DNA from: Aurelia coerulea
Taxonomy: Eukaryota; Cnidaria; Scyphozoa; Semaeostomeae; Ulmaridae
Length of the DNA: 64,000 nt
Direction of reading: 5' to 3'
Assembly (NCBI GenBank): GCA_039566865.1
Contig: CM076954.1
Coordinates: forward strand, 16,578,001 to 16,642,000
In this document: positions 28,801 to 40,800 of the stretch, piece by piece
How positions within the stretch are numbered: the stretch's first letter is position 1
How the letters are laid out: the number at the start of each line of letters is the position of its first letter
Program-made: the position numbers and the translations under genes
Notes under the pieces: model-generated
What the model was told of the DNA's origin: nothing
Databases searched by the model: none
What the model saw: only the letters and a program-made list of their open reading frames with translations

Positions 28801-31800
28801 GTGTCTATGTAAGTACAGCCGCGTATACGCCTTGTCAAAATATGCTGACACAATACTGACGAAGAGCCTCGAAGAGCGCACAGTGATAGGCAGAATTTAA
28901 CTGATCACATGCAAACTAAAATTTCAGCTCCGAAAGCGCAACCGGAAGTAAGTCATCAATCTGCTTAAATCAGTCCTTGCCACGTAATGAGCTTCATAAC
29001 TAAAATGATCACATAAAATATTACGTGAAATTGGCATGCCCCCTGCAAAGCCGCTGTACTTACATGGACACATTACCTCTTCATATTACTGCTCTTTAGA
29101 AAAATGTTTAGCAGAGAGTAAGATTAGAAATACAAAGATAAAAATAGCAAAATGGCACATTATAAATTTGCATAGGACCTGAGGTCAAACAATCTAGAAA
29201 TGCTCGATTTCAATGATTGAAATGAAATTTGCCATTATTTCAGAATTATACAGCGTTTTAGAAAAATTTCACCTTGACAGTAATCAGAATCTATTTCTCT
29301 TTCTCTAGTACCATTTACAACCCCTGGTGAGTATCGATTTATAATCTTCTCTAGCTCATTAGACTTCATGATAACTCCTTTTTGAAAGAATAATAAATAA
29401 TCATTGACTCCTCATACCTTTTCTGATTTTATTGTAACACTTTAGAAATGGTGCACAATCACAAATCGCTTATTGCAAGATATTACAGCCATTGAAAAAT
29501 CAACAAAAATTTACCAAATATTATTTCAGATTTTCACTAAAGATTAGACGGACAATCGTCAAAATCGGCTTTGCATACGATTTTTCGTAGCCTGTCAAAA
29601 CGGATAGTATTTTTTACGGCATGTGGTATGCCTGAAATCTCAAGTCTGACTCGCATCAGATGTCAGGTGGAAATCGTGATCTCGCAATATTTGCGATATC
29701 AACAGACCGTGCTGACCAATAATCTTTGATAATACAAAGAAATGATAATTTTCTACATTTTCAGATTGCATGGATACGATTCATTTCTGCAAATGGTACC
29801 AAGACAAAGGTTATTGCACGGATGACAGATTCATTGAGTACATGCAACGAAATTGCCCAAAAACTTGTGGAATCTGCAAACCAGGTTATTTTTTATTTGA
29901 ATTCGCTGCCATTTTCGTATAATTATTTTGACTAAATTTCAAATTTGCTCTATCTCGTTACTCCATACTCGTTCATATGTTGCTTAGACTTCAAAATTCA
30001 AACTTTTTAATTAGAAGATGGAGCCGCTCGTACCAAACTCTAGGTCGGTAATGTATAAAGGTCAACTAATAATCTTCAATGACTAATGGATCTTTTTTCC
30101 TGAACACCCCCGGTATTTGAAGAAATTTCATCGAAAAATGAGTTATGGAGGCCCTTTCGGAAGGAATTTTGTCACATTACGATCCTCCAAAAATCAGAGT
30201 TTTCCCAACTTGATGATACGACTAAAGTATTTTATGAAAGTACCATTTCTAACTGTTTTATGATCTCTTGTAGATGCAGTTGTTGCTGCCGGTGCCTATG
30301 CAGGTAAAGCTAATAACTGTAAAGTTTTCCTCTCATTTTGAGAATGGAGAAAATCACACATGGAAATAATGTTTAATTTAAATATAATAATAAAAACAGT
30401 GAACTAGATATGTTTTCAAATAGAAATATCAATAATTGGTAGTCTTTGATTCAAAATCTGCTGTGCAATAAAATTTTAAAATTTTTGCTTGATGCTTATC
30501 AGATTTACCTTGAATATCCTAAGCCTTTATCGTTGTTTACCCTCATATACATTCAGCAAATGTTATTAAATATCTATGAGGCAATGTTTGGTATCAATCT
30601 AAACTAATGAAAGCTTATAAAGTAGGATCGTAGATGATGACTGAATGATTCTGAAAGGAATGGCTGAGATCAAAATCTTTGGTATTTGTCCTTCTGCCAT
30701 TGAGAAATCGAAAACCGTCCACCTGCATAACAAAAACTCTGCAGATGAGTTGGGGGATTCAACGATGGACAATATCAACAAGGCACAAGTAGTATTTATT
30801 CTTGATATTTTTTATGCTAATCTAATTCAAAAATTTGATTTACCCCCTCACAGATGCCTGCATGGATACAATCTTTTATTGTAAACATTTCGTGAAACAA
30901 GGACACTGCACATCACCAAAAAGTGACATTGCAGATTATATGAAAAGGAACTGCCCGAAGTCATGCAAATTCTGCAAACCAGGTAATTAAAGAGAAGAAT
31001 TGTTGCTCTACAGGGTTAACAAGAGAAAGGTCCAACCTTCGAAAATTTTAAGCACAACATCACTGGTTGCATTGGAATGAATGAAATGCAATCAATAGAA
31101 TAAAATCAAATCAACTGTATAGTAGGATGTAGCATGTATTGTAATATTTTGTATAAAGATAAAACAAATCAAAAATTGCTCGATAGCAGTCAGACTAAAG
31201 CATTTTTTTCAGTTTTCTCACGTTTTTATGAGCATGACAGCATTGTTAGTTTCAAAATTATGAATATTATTTGCTTGCCAAATACCTGAAAAGGGGCATA
31301 AACACTTGAACAAATCGTAAAGAAGTTCCTCAGGCTTACATTATAAAATCTTCTCTGGTTTTACAACCCCGAGACTCGTTATGGTTGCTCCTTGTTTTGT
31401 TATTCCTCAACATTGTATCAAAGTGGAGGAGGGGGTTCTGACACATGGAATAACGCTGCTGTGACAAATATATTCTAATTTTCAAAACACAAGCTTACTG
31501 TCGTCATTTCATTGCAGGTGTTGCTACTCAGCCACCACTTGTTACAAGAGCTCCACGCACAGGTAACGTCTAATGACATACTGCTATATATAAAACGGAA
31601 CTTTCGTGACAAAAGATGCTGACCATTTGACATTCAAATTTTCAGAAATGTCTTCATTTATTCTTGTCTTAAAGGCCACAATGTGTCCATCTAAGTACAG
31701 CTGCGTATACAGCTCTTATCAAAATATGCTGACACGATGACTGACGAAGAGCCTCGAAGAGCGCACAGTTATAGGCAAAATTTAACTGATCACATGCAAA

Positions 31801-34800
31801 CTAAAATTTCAGCTCCGAAAGCGCAACCGCAAGGAAGTCATCAGTTTGCTTAGATCAGTGCTTGCCACGTAATGAGCTTCATAACTTTATTAAAATGATC
31901 ACATAAAATATTACGTGAAATTGGTATGCCCCCTGCAAAGCCGCTGTATTTACATGGACACATTACCTCTTCATATTACTGCTCTTTAGAAAAATGTTTA
32001 GCAGAGAGTACGATTAGAAATACAAAGATAAAAATAGCAAAATGGTACATTATAAATTTGCAAAGGACCGAAGGTCAAACAATTTAGAAATGCTCGATTT
32101 CAATGATTGAAATGAAATTTGCCATTATTTCAAAAGTATACAGCGTTTTAGAAAAATTTCACCTTGACAGTAATCAGAATTTATTTCTCTTTCTCTAGTA
32201 CCATTTACAACCCCTGGTGAGTATCGATTTATAATCTTCTCTAGCTCATTAGACTTCACGATAATTCCTTTTTGAAAGAATAATAAGTAATCAGTCACTG
32301 CTGATACCTTTTCTGATTTGATTGTGACAGTTTAAAGAGGGTGTGCAATCACTTATTGCAAGATATTAGAGCCATTGAAAAATCAACAAAAATTTACCAA
32401 ATATTATTTCAGATTTTCACTAAAGATTAAATGGACAATCGTCAAAATCGGCTTTGCATACGATTTTTCGTAGCCTGTCAAAACGGATAGTATTTTCAAG
32501 GCATCTGGTATGCCTGAAATCTCAAGTCTGACTCGCATCAGATGTCAGGTGGAAATTGCGATCTCGCAATATTTGCGATATCGACAGACCGTGCTGACCA
32601 ATAATCTTTCATAGAAGTCGCTCAATCATGTTTTATATTTGATACAGAGTAATGATAATTGTCTACATTTTAAGATTGCATGGATACGATTCATTTCTGC
32701 AAATGGTACCAAGACAAAGGTTATTGCACAGATGACAGATTCGTCGACTACATGCAACGAAATTGCCCAAAAACTTGTGGAATCTGCAAACCAGGTTATT
32801 TTTAATTTGAATTTTGCTGCTGTTTTTGTATAATTATTTTTGAATGAATTTCAAATTTGCTCTATCTCATTACTTCATACTTCTTCATCTGTTGTTTAGA
32901 CTTCAAAATTCAAATTTTCCGATTTAGAAGATTGAATCGTTCGTACCAAACCCTAGGTCGTTAATGTATAAAGGTCAACTGATAATCTTCAATGAATAAT
33001 GCATCTTTTTTCTTGAACACCTCCAGTATTTGAAGAAATTTTATCAAAAAATGAGTTATGGAGGCCCTTTCAGAAGGAATTTTGTCACAATATGATCTTC
33101 CAAAAATCATTAAGATTTTAGAGTTTTCCAACTTGATGATACGACTAAAATGTTTTTTTTCAAGTACAATTCTTAACTGATTTTTTATCTTTTGTAGATG
33201 CCGTTGTTGCTGCCGGTGCCTATGCAGGTAAATCAAGAAAGCTTTTTGCTTATTTTCATGGAAATATAGAGAGTCAAATATTCAGAGGACATTAAAGAGA
33301 AAATGGAAGACAAACTTATCTTTGAAGTTGTTCAATACAAATATTAATTACTGCAAGCTTGTGTGTCTATGGTTAAGAAATCTTTGTCATACAAAATAAA
33401 ATCTGTAAAAGCTCTGCTGTTTACCTTAGGTTTATGTTTAAAATTCATAACCATAACTTTTGTTTTAAGCTCTTATGCATCAATGCTTCGAGAATATATG
33501 ATTCAGTCATTACAAGGCAACAATTATGAAACTTGATATCGAACTAAGATTGCTACAGGTTTTGCTGAAATAACAAGGCAGATCGTAGTCAACTCAGTCT
33601 GATTCGTTGAGACTAAATTATTTGATTCATAATTCAGATTTGATGCCTTATTTGACTACATTCTTTATTTGAACAACGAGAAGTTGAAATTTGCTAATGT
33701 CTTGTAAGGTTTAACAAGAGCTCCGAAATGAAAAGATGCCTTCTTTGGCATACGACCGTAATGCTAAGGAACAGTACTGATATGTGGATTTGTATATTGA
33801 TATTATATCAGTATGATTTACACTCTCACAGATGCTTGCATGGATACAATCTTTTATTGTGCTCACTTTGTGAAGCAAGGACACTGTACATCAACAAAAA
33901 GTGACATTAAAGATTACATGAAAAGAAATTGCCCATTGTCATGCAAATTCTGCAAACCAGGTAATTAAAAAGTATATTTTCTCACTCAGCCTAATTCTTT
34001 CATTGCCATGCTTTTTGCATTTTGATTTAAATAGTGCTGGCATTAAGCATTTTACAATTGTACGACTTCAGGACATCTTTCAAAGTTCATGATACAGCAG
34101 TATGCCTTTCGAAAATTCAGGCCAAGCAGCCCATAGCAAATTGATGTATTATATTTTACATAGAGATTTCCATTTCGTAAACTGTATTGCCATGATCGTT
34201 TTTACTTCAAGTATTCCGTCAACATTTTAGAGAGATTGCATAAATGACTAGATATGATCACTAATGTGCATCTGGCAAACATCTCTTCGTATTATTCAAA
34301 ATTATCTTCAGGCCATCCCATAACCAAGGGTTTTTCTGTCTACTTTAATTCTAGAGGAACTCTTCACCCTGTTATGGTGAAAATAGATTTGAAGTTCCCA
34401 GCTTATTTGTCAATTCTGTCATTTCATTTTAGGTGTTGCCACTCAGCCGCCACTTGTTACAAGAGCTCCACGCACAGGTAACCTTTAAAGCAAATACACA
34501 CATATAAATGCATTGATAAAATAGCTGTGCTGGGACAATAGGCCATGACACGTGCCTAACCATATTTGGTTAAATGATCTACGGTAACAGGTCAACAGGA
34601 AATACTCATATCTGATGGCCTGGAATTTGACTACAAGTTTGGCTTGAGCCACTTTTGTATGCCTAGGTCCTCTTCAAAGACACGTATCATGAATAAAGCT
34701 ATTCTCTCATGAGTAATGTTTCCAATGATTTCCACTCTTGAGAATTCTGAAAATTCCTACCTTTACTTTCTTCCGACCATGATCACAAACCGTGATCAAA

Positions 34801-37800
34801 TCAATGTGGCTAAACCTAAGTTCAATACATCCAAATCTCACTACAGGTCTCATGCAAACGCAACCAGATCGATAAGCATATTTTCAAGGACTGAAATATA
34901 ATCTGATATCATATTGAATTGCTCGTACGGAGATATTTCCATGAACCTAACCTAAAGTTTTCTTCTTTCTATAGTTCCATTCACAACTCCTGGTAAGTAC
35001 ATTTTTGTATTTCTCTAGCTCTTTAGACGTAAATCGGAGGTTTTTTTTACAAATACTAACAATGCAAAAACCCTCTTTATTCACATCTCGTTCGTTGTGA
35101 TTTCCATTATGACAGCTTCCAGTAGGTGTGTAGATCTTGACAACTTATATACGTTGATGGTCATCTCATAGGTCTGAATTTTAAAGTTTGTCTCATATCA
35201 ATTGGCAGGCGATACTAGTGATATCGCAAAATTACTCATGTAAAACTCTATACTTGTTTCTATTCGTGGATGGTTTATCCTAACATCTAATGTGAGACAG
35301 ATTTAGTAATCGATGATTCTCAGTGTAGGAAATCACTCAAACAATCTTAAAGGGCATATGTCATGAAGCTGATTGGTTCATGCAATACAATTCTCTCTAT
35401 AGTTTATTACAAAGCAGAGGATCGAGGCTGAATTTTCATTGCAATAAAAATTCGTGAGGCAGAAATAAAAAGTCACGAAACAATGGAATTCCACTCCAAA
35501 CTTGTTTGTTGTATTAACCAATTGCTAACGTGACATATGTCCTTTAATTTTGATACATAGTAGTGATGAATTTCTGTATTTCCACATAGTAGAATAAAAT
35601 CATATTGTAAAAATATTTCATGCGGAAGAATCATTTCATAGGTCCACAATCTAGTACTCGATAGTTCACCCCGTAGGAAATCACTTTTGATTTTTGATTC
35701 ACAGTAACGATAATTCTCTCCACTTTCAGATTGCATGGATACTATTCATTTCTGCAAATGGTACCAAGATAAAGGTTATTGCACAGATGACAGATTTATC
35801 GACTACATGACCAGAAATTGTCCAAAAACTTGTGGAATTTGTAAACCAGGTAAGAATCTCTTGAAAATTAAAAAAAGCATCACTATCAACAAACAAAATA
35901 TCTTTGTTCAGTTCAGTTCAGTTCAGTTCAGTTCAGTTCAGTTCCTTTCATTAATACAGTCCATTAAAATACCAGTTTAACAACTTTTAAATATTTAGGG
36001 GAATTGGTTTGCAGGGAATTCCTTATAGGAGGAGCTCTCTAATCGAGGAGAGAGCACCACCTAAAGCACAAATTTAGTCTTCTCCTTAGATATCATCGAT
36101 ACCATCAACTGAAAATAAAATTTTTTGAATACAAGGCTCCTTCACAGGAATTGTTCAAACGCCTATACTTTTTTTGGGACACCCAGTATACATTTGCTTC
36201 TTCTTCAGTCTAAAAGATAACTGGCGTTGGATTTGTCATTTCAGATGCGGTTGTTGCTGCTGCTGATACTTACGCAGGTTAGTTTAAATGATTTGTTTTA
36301 ACTATCAACTGTTGCATATATTTAACTTCAAGAATATTAATATCTTAGCTCGTGCCATTGATAGCATAACATAGGACTCAAATCTTTAAAATGGTGGCTG
36401 TAGAATTATATTGCATGTTTCTTTTAATTAAATGGCTTGAAAGAAATTTAGCGTACTTTGCCGTAAATCTGCCGTGGAAATCTTTTGATAGCTTAGCTAT
36501 TTTCTAAATGACGGCATTTATCATAGTTGAAGGTGTGATGACATCATATTTCTAAATCGGAAACCGGAAGAGCGACAGATTTTTGCTTGGCACCATATTG
36601 TGGACCTTCTTAAACTATGGTTATGTTGAAGATCGTATCATATTTCCTTCATTTGTTTAGGATTTACGATGATAAGATTTTCTTTGAATTCTTTAAAAAA
36701 ACTAAGAACGCCACTCTTTTGAGAATGATTATGATACATACAAATTTCCACGGCAGATTTACAGGAAAATATCCTGAGTTTCTTTCAAGCAATTCAATTG
36801 AAAGAAAAATTGAAAGAATTTTACACCCACCTTTTAAAGATTTGAGAGATTTGAGCCTTATGCTTGACAGCATACTTTGTTGTTTTTATAAAGACTCTAA
36901 TAAGAGTCTTGACGTCAAAGGCACTGTCCAAATTGATCGCGTAATGTTCAGCGCACTAACATCTCTTAAAAAGTGCTTCATGTCGTGGAAAGACATTCGA
37001 TAAATCTACTGGCACTTGGATAATAAAATATTTTCTGACTTCATGCCGAAAATGTGAGGTGCTTGATGTGTCAATTATATATTAAAAAGAATCGGGTCTT
37101 TTTAGCCGATATTCGGATGTTTTTCGCTCAACAGCCGAATTCACTTGCCAAGGAGCTGATTTCCAAAATTGCAATATATGAATAAGTGAATAGCAGAATA
37201 CATTTACTTTGGGTAATTTTCTCATTTTTGAATAAAAAGGCAGCTCTAACTTGAGTTCACAAATGTCTTTTCAGATGCCTGCATGGATACCATCCATTAT
37301 TGTGACTTTTACATCAAGAAAGGTTATTGTGAATCAACCAATGAAATATTTGCCGATTACATGAAAAGGAACTGCCCATACTCCTGCAAATTCTGCAAAA
37401 AAGGTGACTTGAGGTTTATTTCATCATTGAGCAGTTGAACATGTGCCTGCTTGTTCGTGTCCAGTTTGAGTATAAAAAGCCAGGACAGATTATTATCTTA
37501 TGAATTTATTATTCTTGGGAAGGTAAGGAATATTATTTTATGCCATGTCATGTCATCCCAGACACATTATGGAGAATCTAGAAAATAACTGTGAATTAAA
37601 CTATTTGAAGACATATGATAAAGTTAAGATTTTACAAAAGACAATATGATGTTCGGAAGTTTGTAATGCCTTCTCAAAGAAGTATCATTGTATTGTCATT
37701 ATATCTAGCAAACTCAAATAGAAACTGTAGCTCGTTACCTTTTCATTTCTAGGTGTTGCAACACAGCCTCCACTTGGCACAAGAGCACCTTACACAGGTA

Positions 37801-40800
37801 ATGATGCACGTGATTTACCATTTCATTTCAGTTGGTATAATACTGCGGTTTTTGTACTACCTCTAACTATGATTAGTCTGAGAACAATGTTGTTAACAAG
37901 ACAAATCATTTCAATACGCAGTTTTCAGAATATATCATTGCTGTTGTACTATATCAAAATGTTCCCCTTTTCTGAAACCTTTATAGATTATTTGGAAAAA
38001 CACTTATGAATTAACATTTTGATATTAAGATTTAGTTCCCCGACTACATGGCATGTTCATCAGTCAAGAAGTAAAACCTGATTGGTCAGAATAGGTCAAT
38101 AGAACAATAGAACTTCCATGTGTTCTGCTTTTAGACACATTTGCTAAAGATGCACTTTGTCACCTACTTTCTTGATAGGCTCAAGAATTGTTGTATTTCT
38201 TTTCTAAAATGAATGAAATTATACTATTAAGCAGATCTCGTCCATATCAATTTTTATAATTCAGGTTCCTATTCATTTCAGTTCTGAGGCAGTTCTAAGG
38301 CAATAAATTTTAATATTTGATGATTTGAAGTCCAGAAATTTGGAGGGGTCTCAGTAATAAAATTTCTAAGCAAATGCTAGTCATTCATATTCAATTTCTT
38401 TATTTCTTCTAGTTCCTTTCACAACACCTGGTAAGTGTACTTTAGAAATATTTCATTCCGCATCAACAATTTACTTTCTCATCTCGCTCTGATAATGGAA
38501 CTTCCTAACGTTACATTAAAGATCACCAATTAAGTCTTTAAAGATATATGAAAGAGATAAAAGGGACAAATGCTAGATGATCTAAATTTAACTGCTCTTC
38601 AAGGAGGCTCAATTGATTTTATATTCAATAAGTTCAAGAATTCTGCTTAACTCATCTAATCAATTTACAAGAAGGTGTGATTGTGAGGGCATTTTTGAAC
38701 ATATTTCCAGGAAGCTAGCACTCTTCATCTTTAGAAATGTATTCAATGTTCTTGAAGATTTTGACAACCTTACCATTGTCTTATTTGTCTCTTAATAGAA
38801 TTTAAAATGAATAGCTTGACATGCTTAAGGGAGCTGTCGAGCAGAGGGGGATGGAAGGGATTTCAAATTTCGCCATAATATTATGTAGCCCAATGCAAGA
38901 AACAACAACTGCTTTCATAAATATCTGCAAAAATAATTTACACTGTCAAAATAAACTTCGCGAGATGGCTTCATTTTCCATTTCCATTTTTCATGTTTTA
39001 TTATTTAAAGGGGCTCCGTCGTCAAAATGTAAACACAGCGATGATTTTTGCAGATTTTTGAAAGGTGACATCACACAGGATTTTCGTATTCTTTTTAAAA
39101 AGAAAGTTGCTGTTTGGGTATTAATCATTGTAGTTCACTTAGGAACAAACCAAACATTCATATCTTCTACGATTGCTCGGATATAAGTGGATTTTTAACG
39201 GTCACTTTTTGGTGGCTTGGGTGAAGCCAGCAAACAAACTGCAGAGAACAATGGATGAGCAGTGGATAATCGGCGACACGTGCGAGTTTACGCATTTGTT
39301 TACTGTTTGACGACGGAGCCCCTTTAACCACAGTAAAATGCTTTACAGGGGCCCGTCCAATAGGACTACAAAAGGAAATTTTCCTATAGAGCAAGGAGAT
39401 TTTATTTAGTCAAAAAGCATATTAGCACAGCTATTTTGAAATTTATTACATAATTTTAGATTGCATGGACACCATTCATTACTGTAAATGGTACCAAGAC
39501 AAAGGTTATTGCACAGACGACAGATTTATCGACTACATGACCAGGAATTGCCCAAAAACATGTGGAATCTGCAAACCAGGTTTGAATTCCTTAAAACTTG
39601 AGCCGAACAAATTGGTATCTCTCAAATAAGGTTGGATATTCTTTGATTGTCGGTGATTTTAGGCAGTTTTCAAAAGCTTCTGAAGGAATCTTCTGCAGAA
39701 AATTCGTAATAACCTTGGAAGTGTAATTATACAAATCAGCTTTTGAATAAGAAAGTATCTAATATAACCATTTCATAGATAGTTTTCAGTCTGAGACAAA
39801 GAGCTGCAAGTCCCAAAAAAAGTGGACAGTATCCAAATGAGCTGTTGTAACATTACTGACTGTTGAAAATTTGTTGCTGATAACGAAAGCAAAAGGGAAA
39901 CCCTTATTATAATCAGCATACTTTCACGTGTGATAGCCATTTTCCTGGAACATGAAATTAGTAACAGAAAAGAGACCATGAAAGGATATTCTCACAAGGC
40001 ATTCCAGTTGTAAAGGCCCATTCAAAGATGATATTGGGTTGATTTCTTTTAAGTCATAGTTGTAATATTTCAGGAAAGGTCCAATGCTTTGATATTCAGA
40101 GAACGGTAGCCTTTTTAATAAACCTGATGGCATACTTAAAATTGGAAATGCAATATTTGTATCCTCGTTTTTAGATGCTGTTATGGCCGCAGGAAAATAT
40201 GCAGGTTTGTTTCAAAAGATAATATGAATTGTTAATATCTAGAGAAATATACCGGATTGGTCAAACCTGATGACTAAAGGTTTTACAGAATAAATTTGAA
40301 ATGTGGTTGATTGCGTTTATTGGTTATTGATATAACTATTGATTAAATTGCTGCCCGATATTGCTGACTTTTGTGAGCACGTTCATTGTGAAACTACAAG
40401 TTTGCCGCAACCCTTAACCCAGTAACTTGCATTTGAGGCCTAAAACAGGCTGCGAGAAAGATTAAATCATTTAAGCAATGGAATAAAGTGATCGTGCAAA
40501 TTCTAGGATGGCATTTAAGCAAAGGAATCAAGTGATCGTGAAAATTCTAGAACGAACTTCAGGAAACAAGCTATAATTTGAGATCTACAAAGGTTAAGTA
40601 AAGTATGGCAATGAGACTTTTAAAGTGCGAAACGTTTTAAAGGTTTTCAAATTGAAGATTAAAAGCTTGCATTTGCAAAGAGCTGAACAATTTTAACAAT
40701 ATCTCATCGAGACTTCAAGACCAAAGTTGGTCTTGCCCCGTGGACAATGCTGGATATGGATGTTTTCTTCCTTCACCTGTGAGATAAGTCTATTCACCAT

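Larger units (their letters stand above)
25822..29326 (+). repeat. ShK cassette unit 3
   Basis: Exons 25822-25941 (A), 26578-26607 (30 nt), 27784-27912 (B), 28629-28673 (45 nt, GVATQPPLVTRAPRTG), 29309-29326 (18 nt). Introns align with those of unit 4 over long stretches, apart from a 625-bp MITE (26852-27476) and a 169-bp MITE (28315-28483) found only here. Confidence 0.88.
29765..32216 (+). repeat. ShK cassette unit 4
   Basis: Exons 29765-29884 (A), 30274-30303 (30 nt), 30854-30982 (B), 31518-31562 (45 nt), 32199-32216 (18 nt). The sister of unit 3 in exons and introns. It keeps the empty sites of the two MITEs that interrupt unit 3 (TA at 30548-30549; GACTCGTT at 31373-31380). Confidence 0.88.
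32675..34992 (+). repeat. ShK cassette unit 5
   Basis: Exons 32675-32794 (A), 33198-33227 (30 nt, DAVVAAGAYAG), 33832-33960 (B), 34433-34477 (45 nt, GVATQPPLVTRAPRTG), 34975-34992 (18 nt). The linker form puts it with units 3 and 4, but its introns from 33240 onward are clearly more diverged. Confidence 0.86.
35730..38430 (+). repeat. ShK cassette unit 6
   Basis: Exons 35730-35849 (A), 36245-36277 (33 nt, DAVVAAADTYAG, one codon longer than in other units), 37275-37403 (B), 37753-37797 (45 nt, GVATQPPLGTRAPYTG), 38413-38430 (18 nt). The linker and the B domain group it with unit 7. Confidence 0.86.

Noticed and set aside
36172..36194. End of a TA-type MITE (GGGACACCCAGTATA)
   Set aside because: It looks like the right terminus of the 13296-13505 family, but no matching left end was found, so no element was called.
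36617..37003. 128-codon ORF in a unit 6 intron
   Set aside because: Partly made of a dispersed repeat with inverted segments; no recognised domain.
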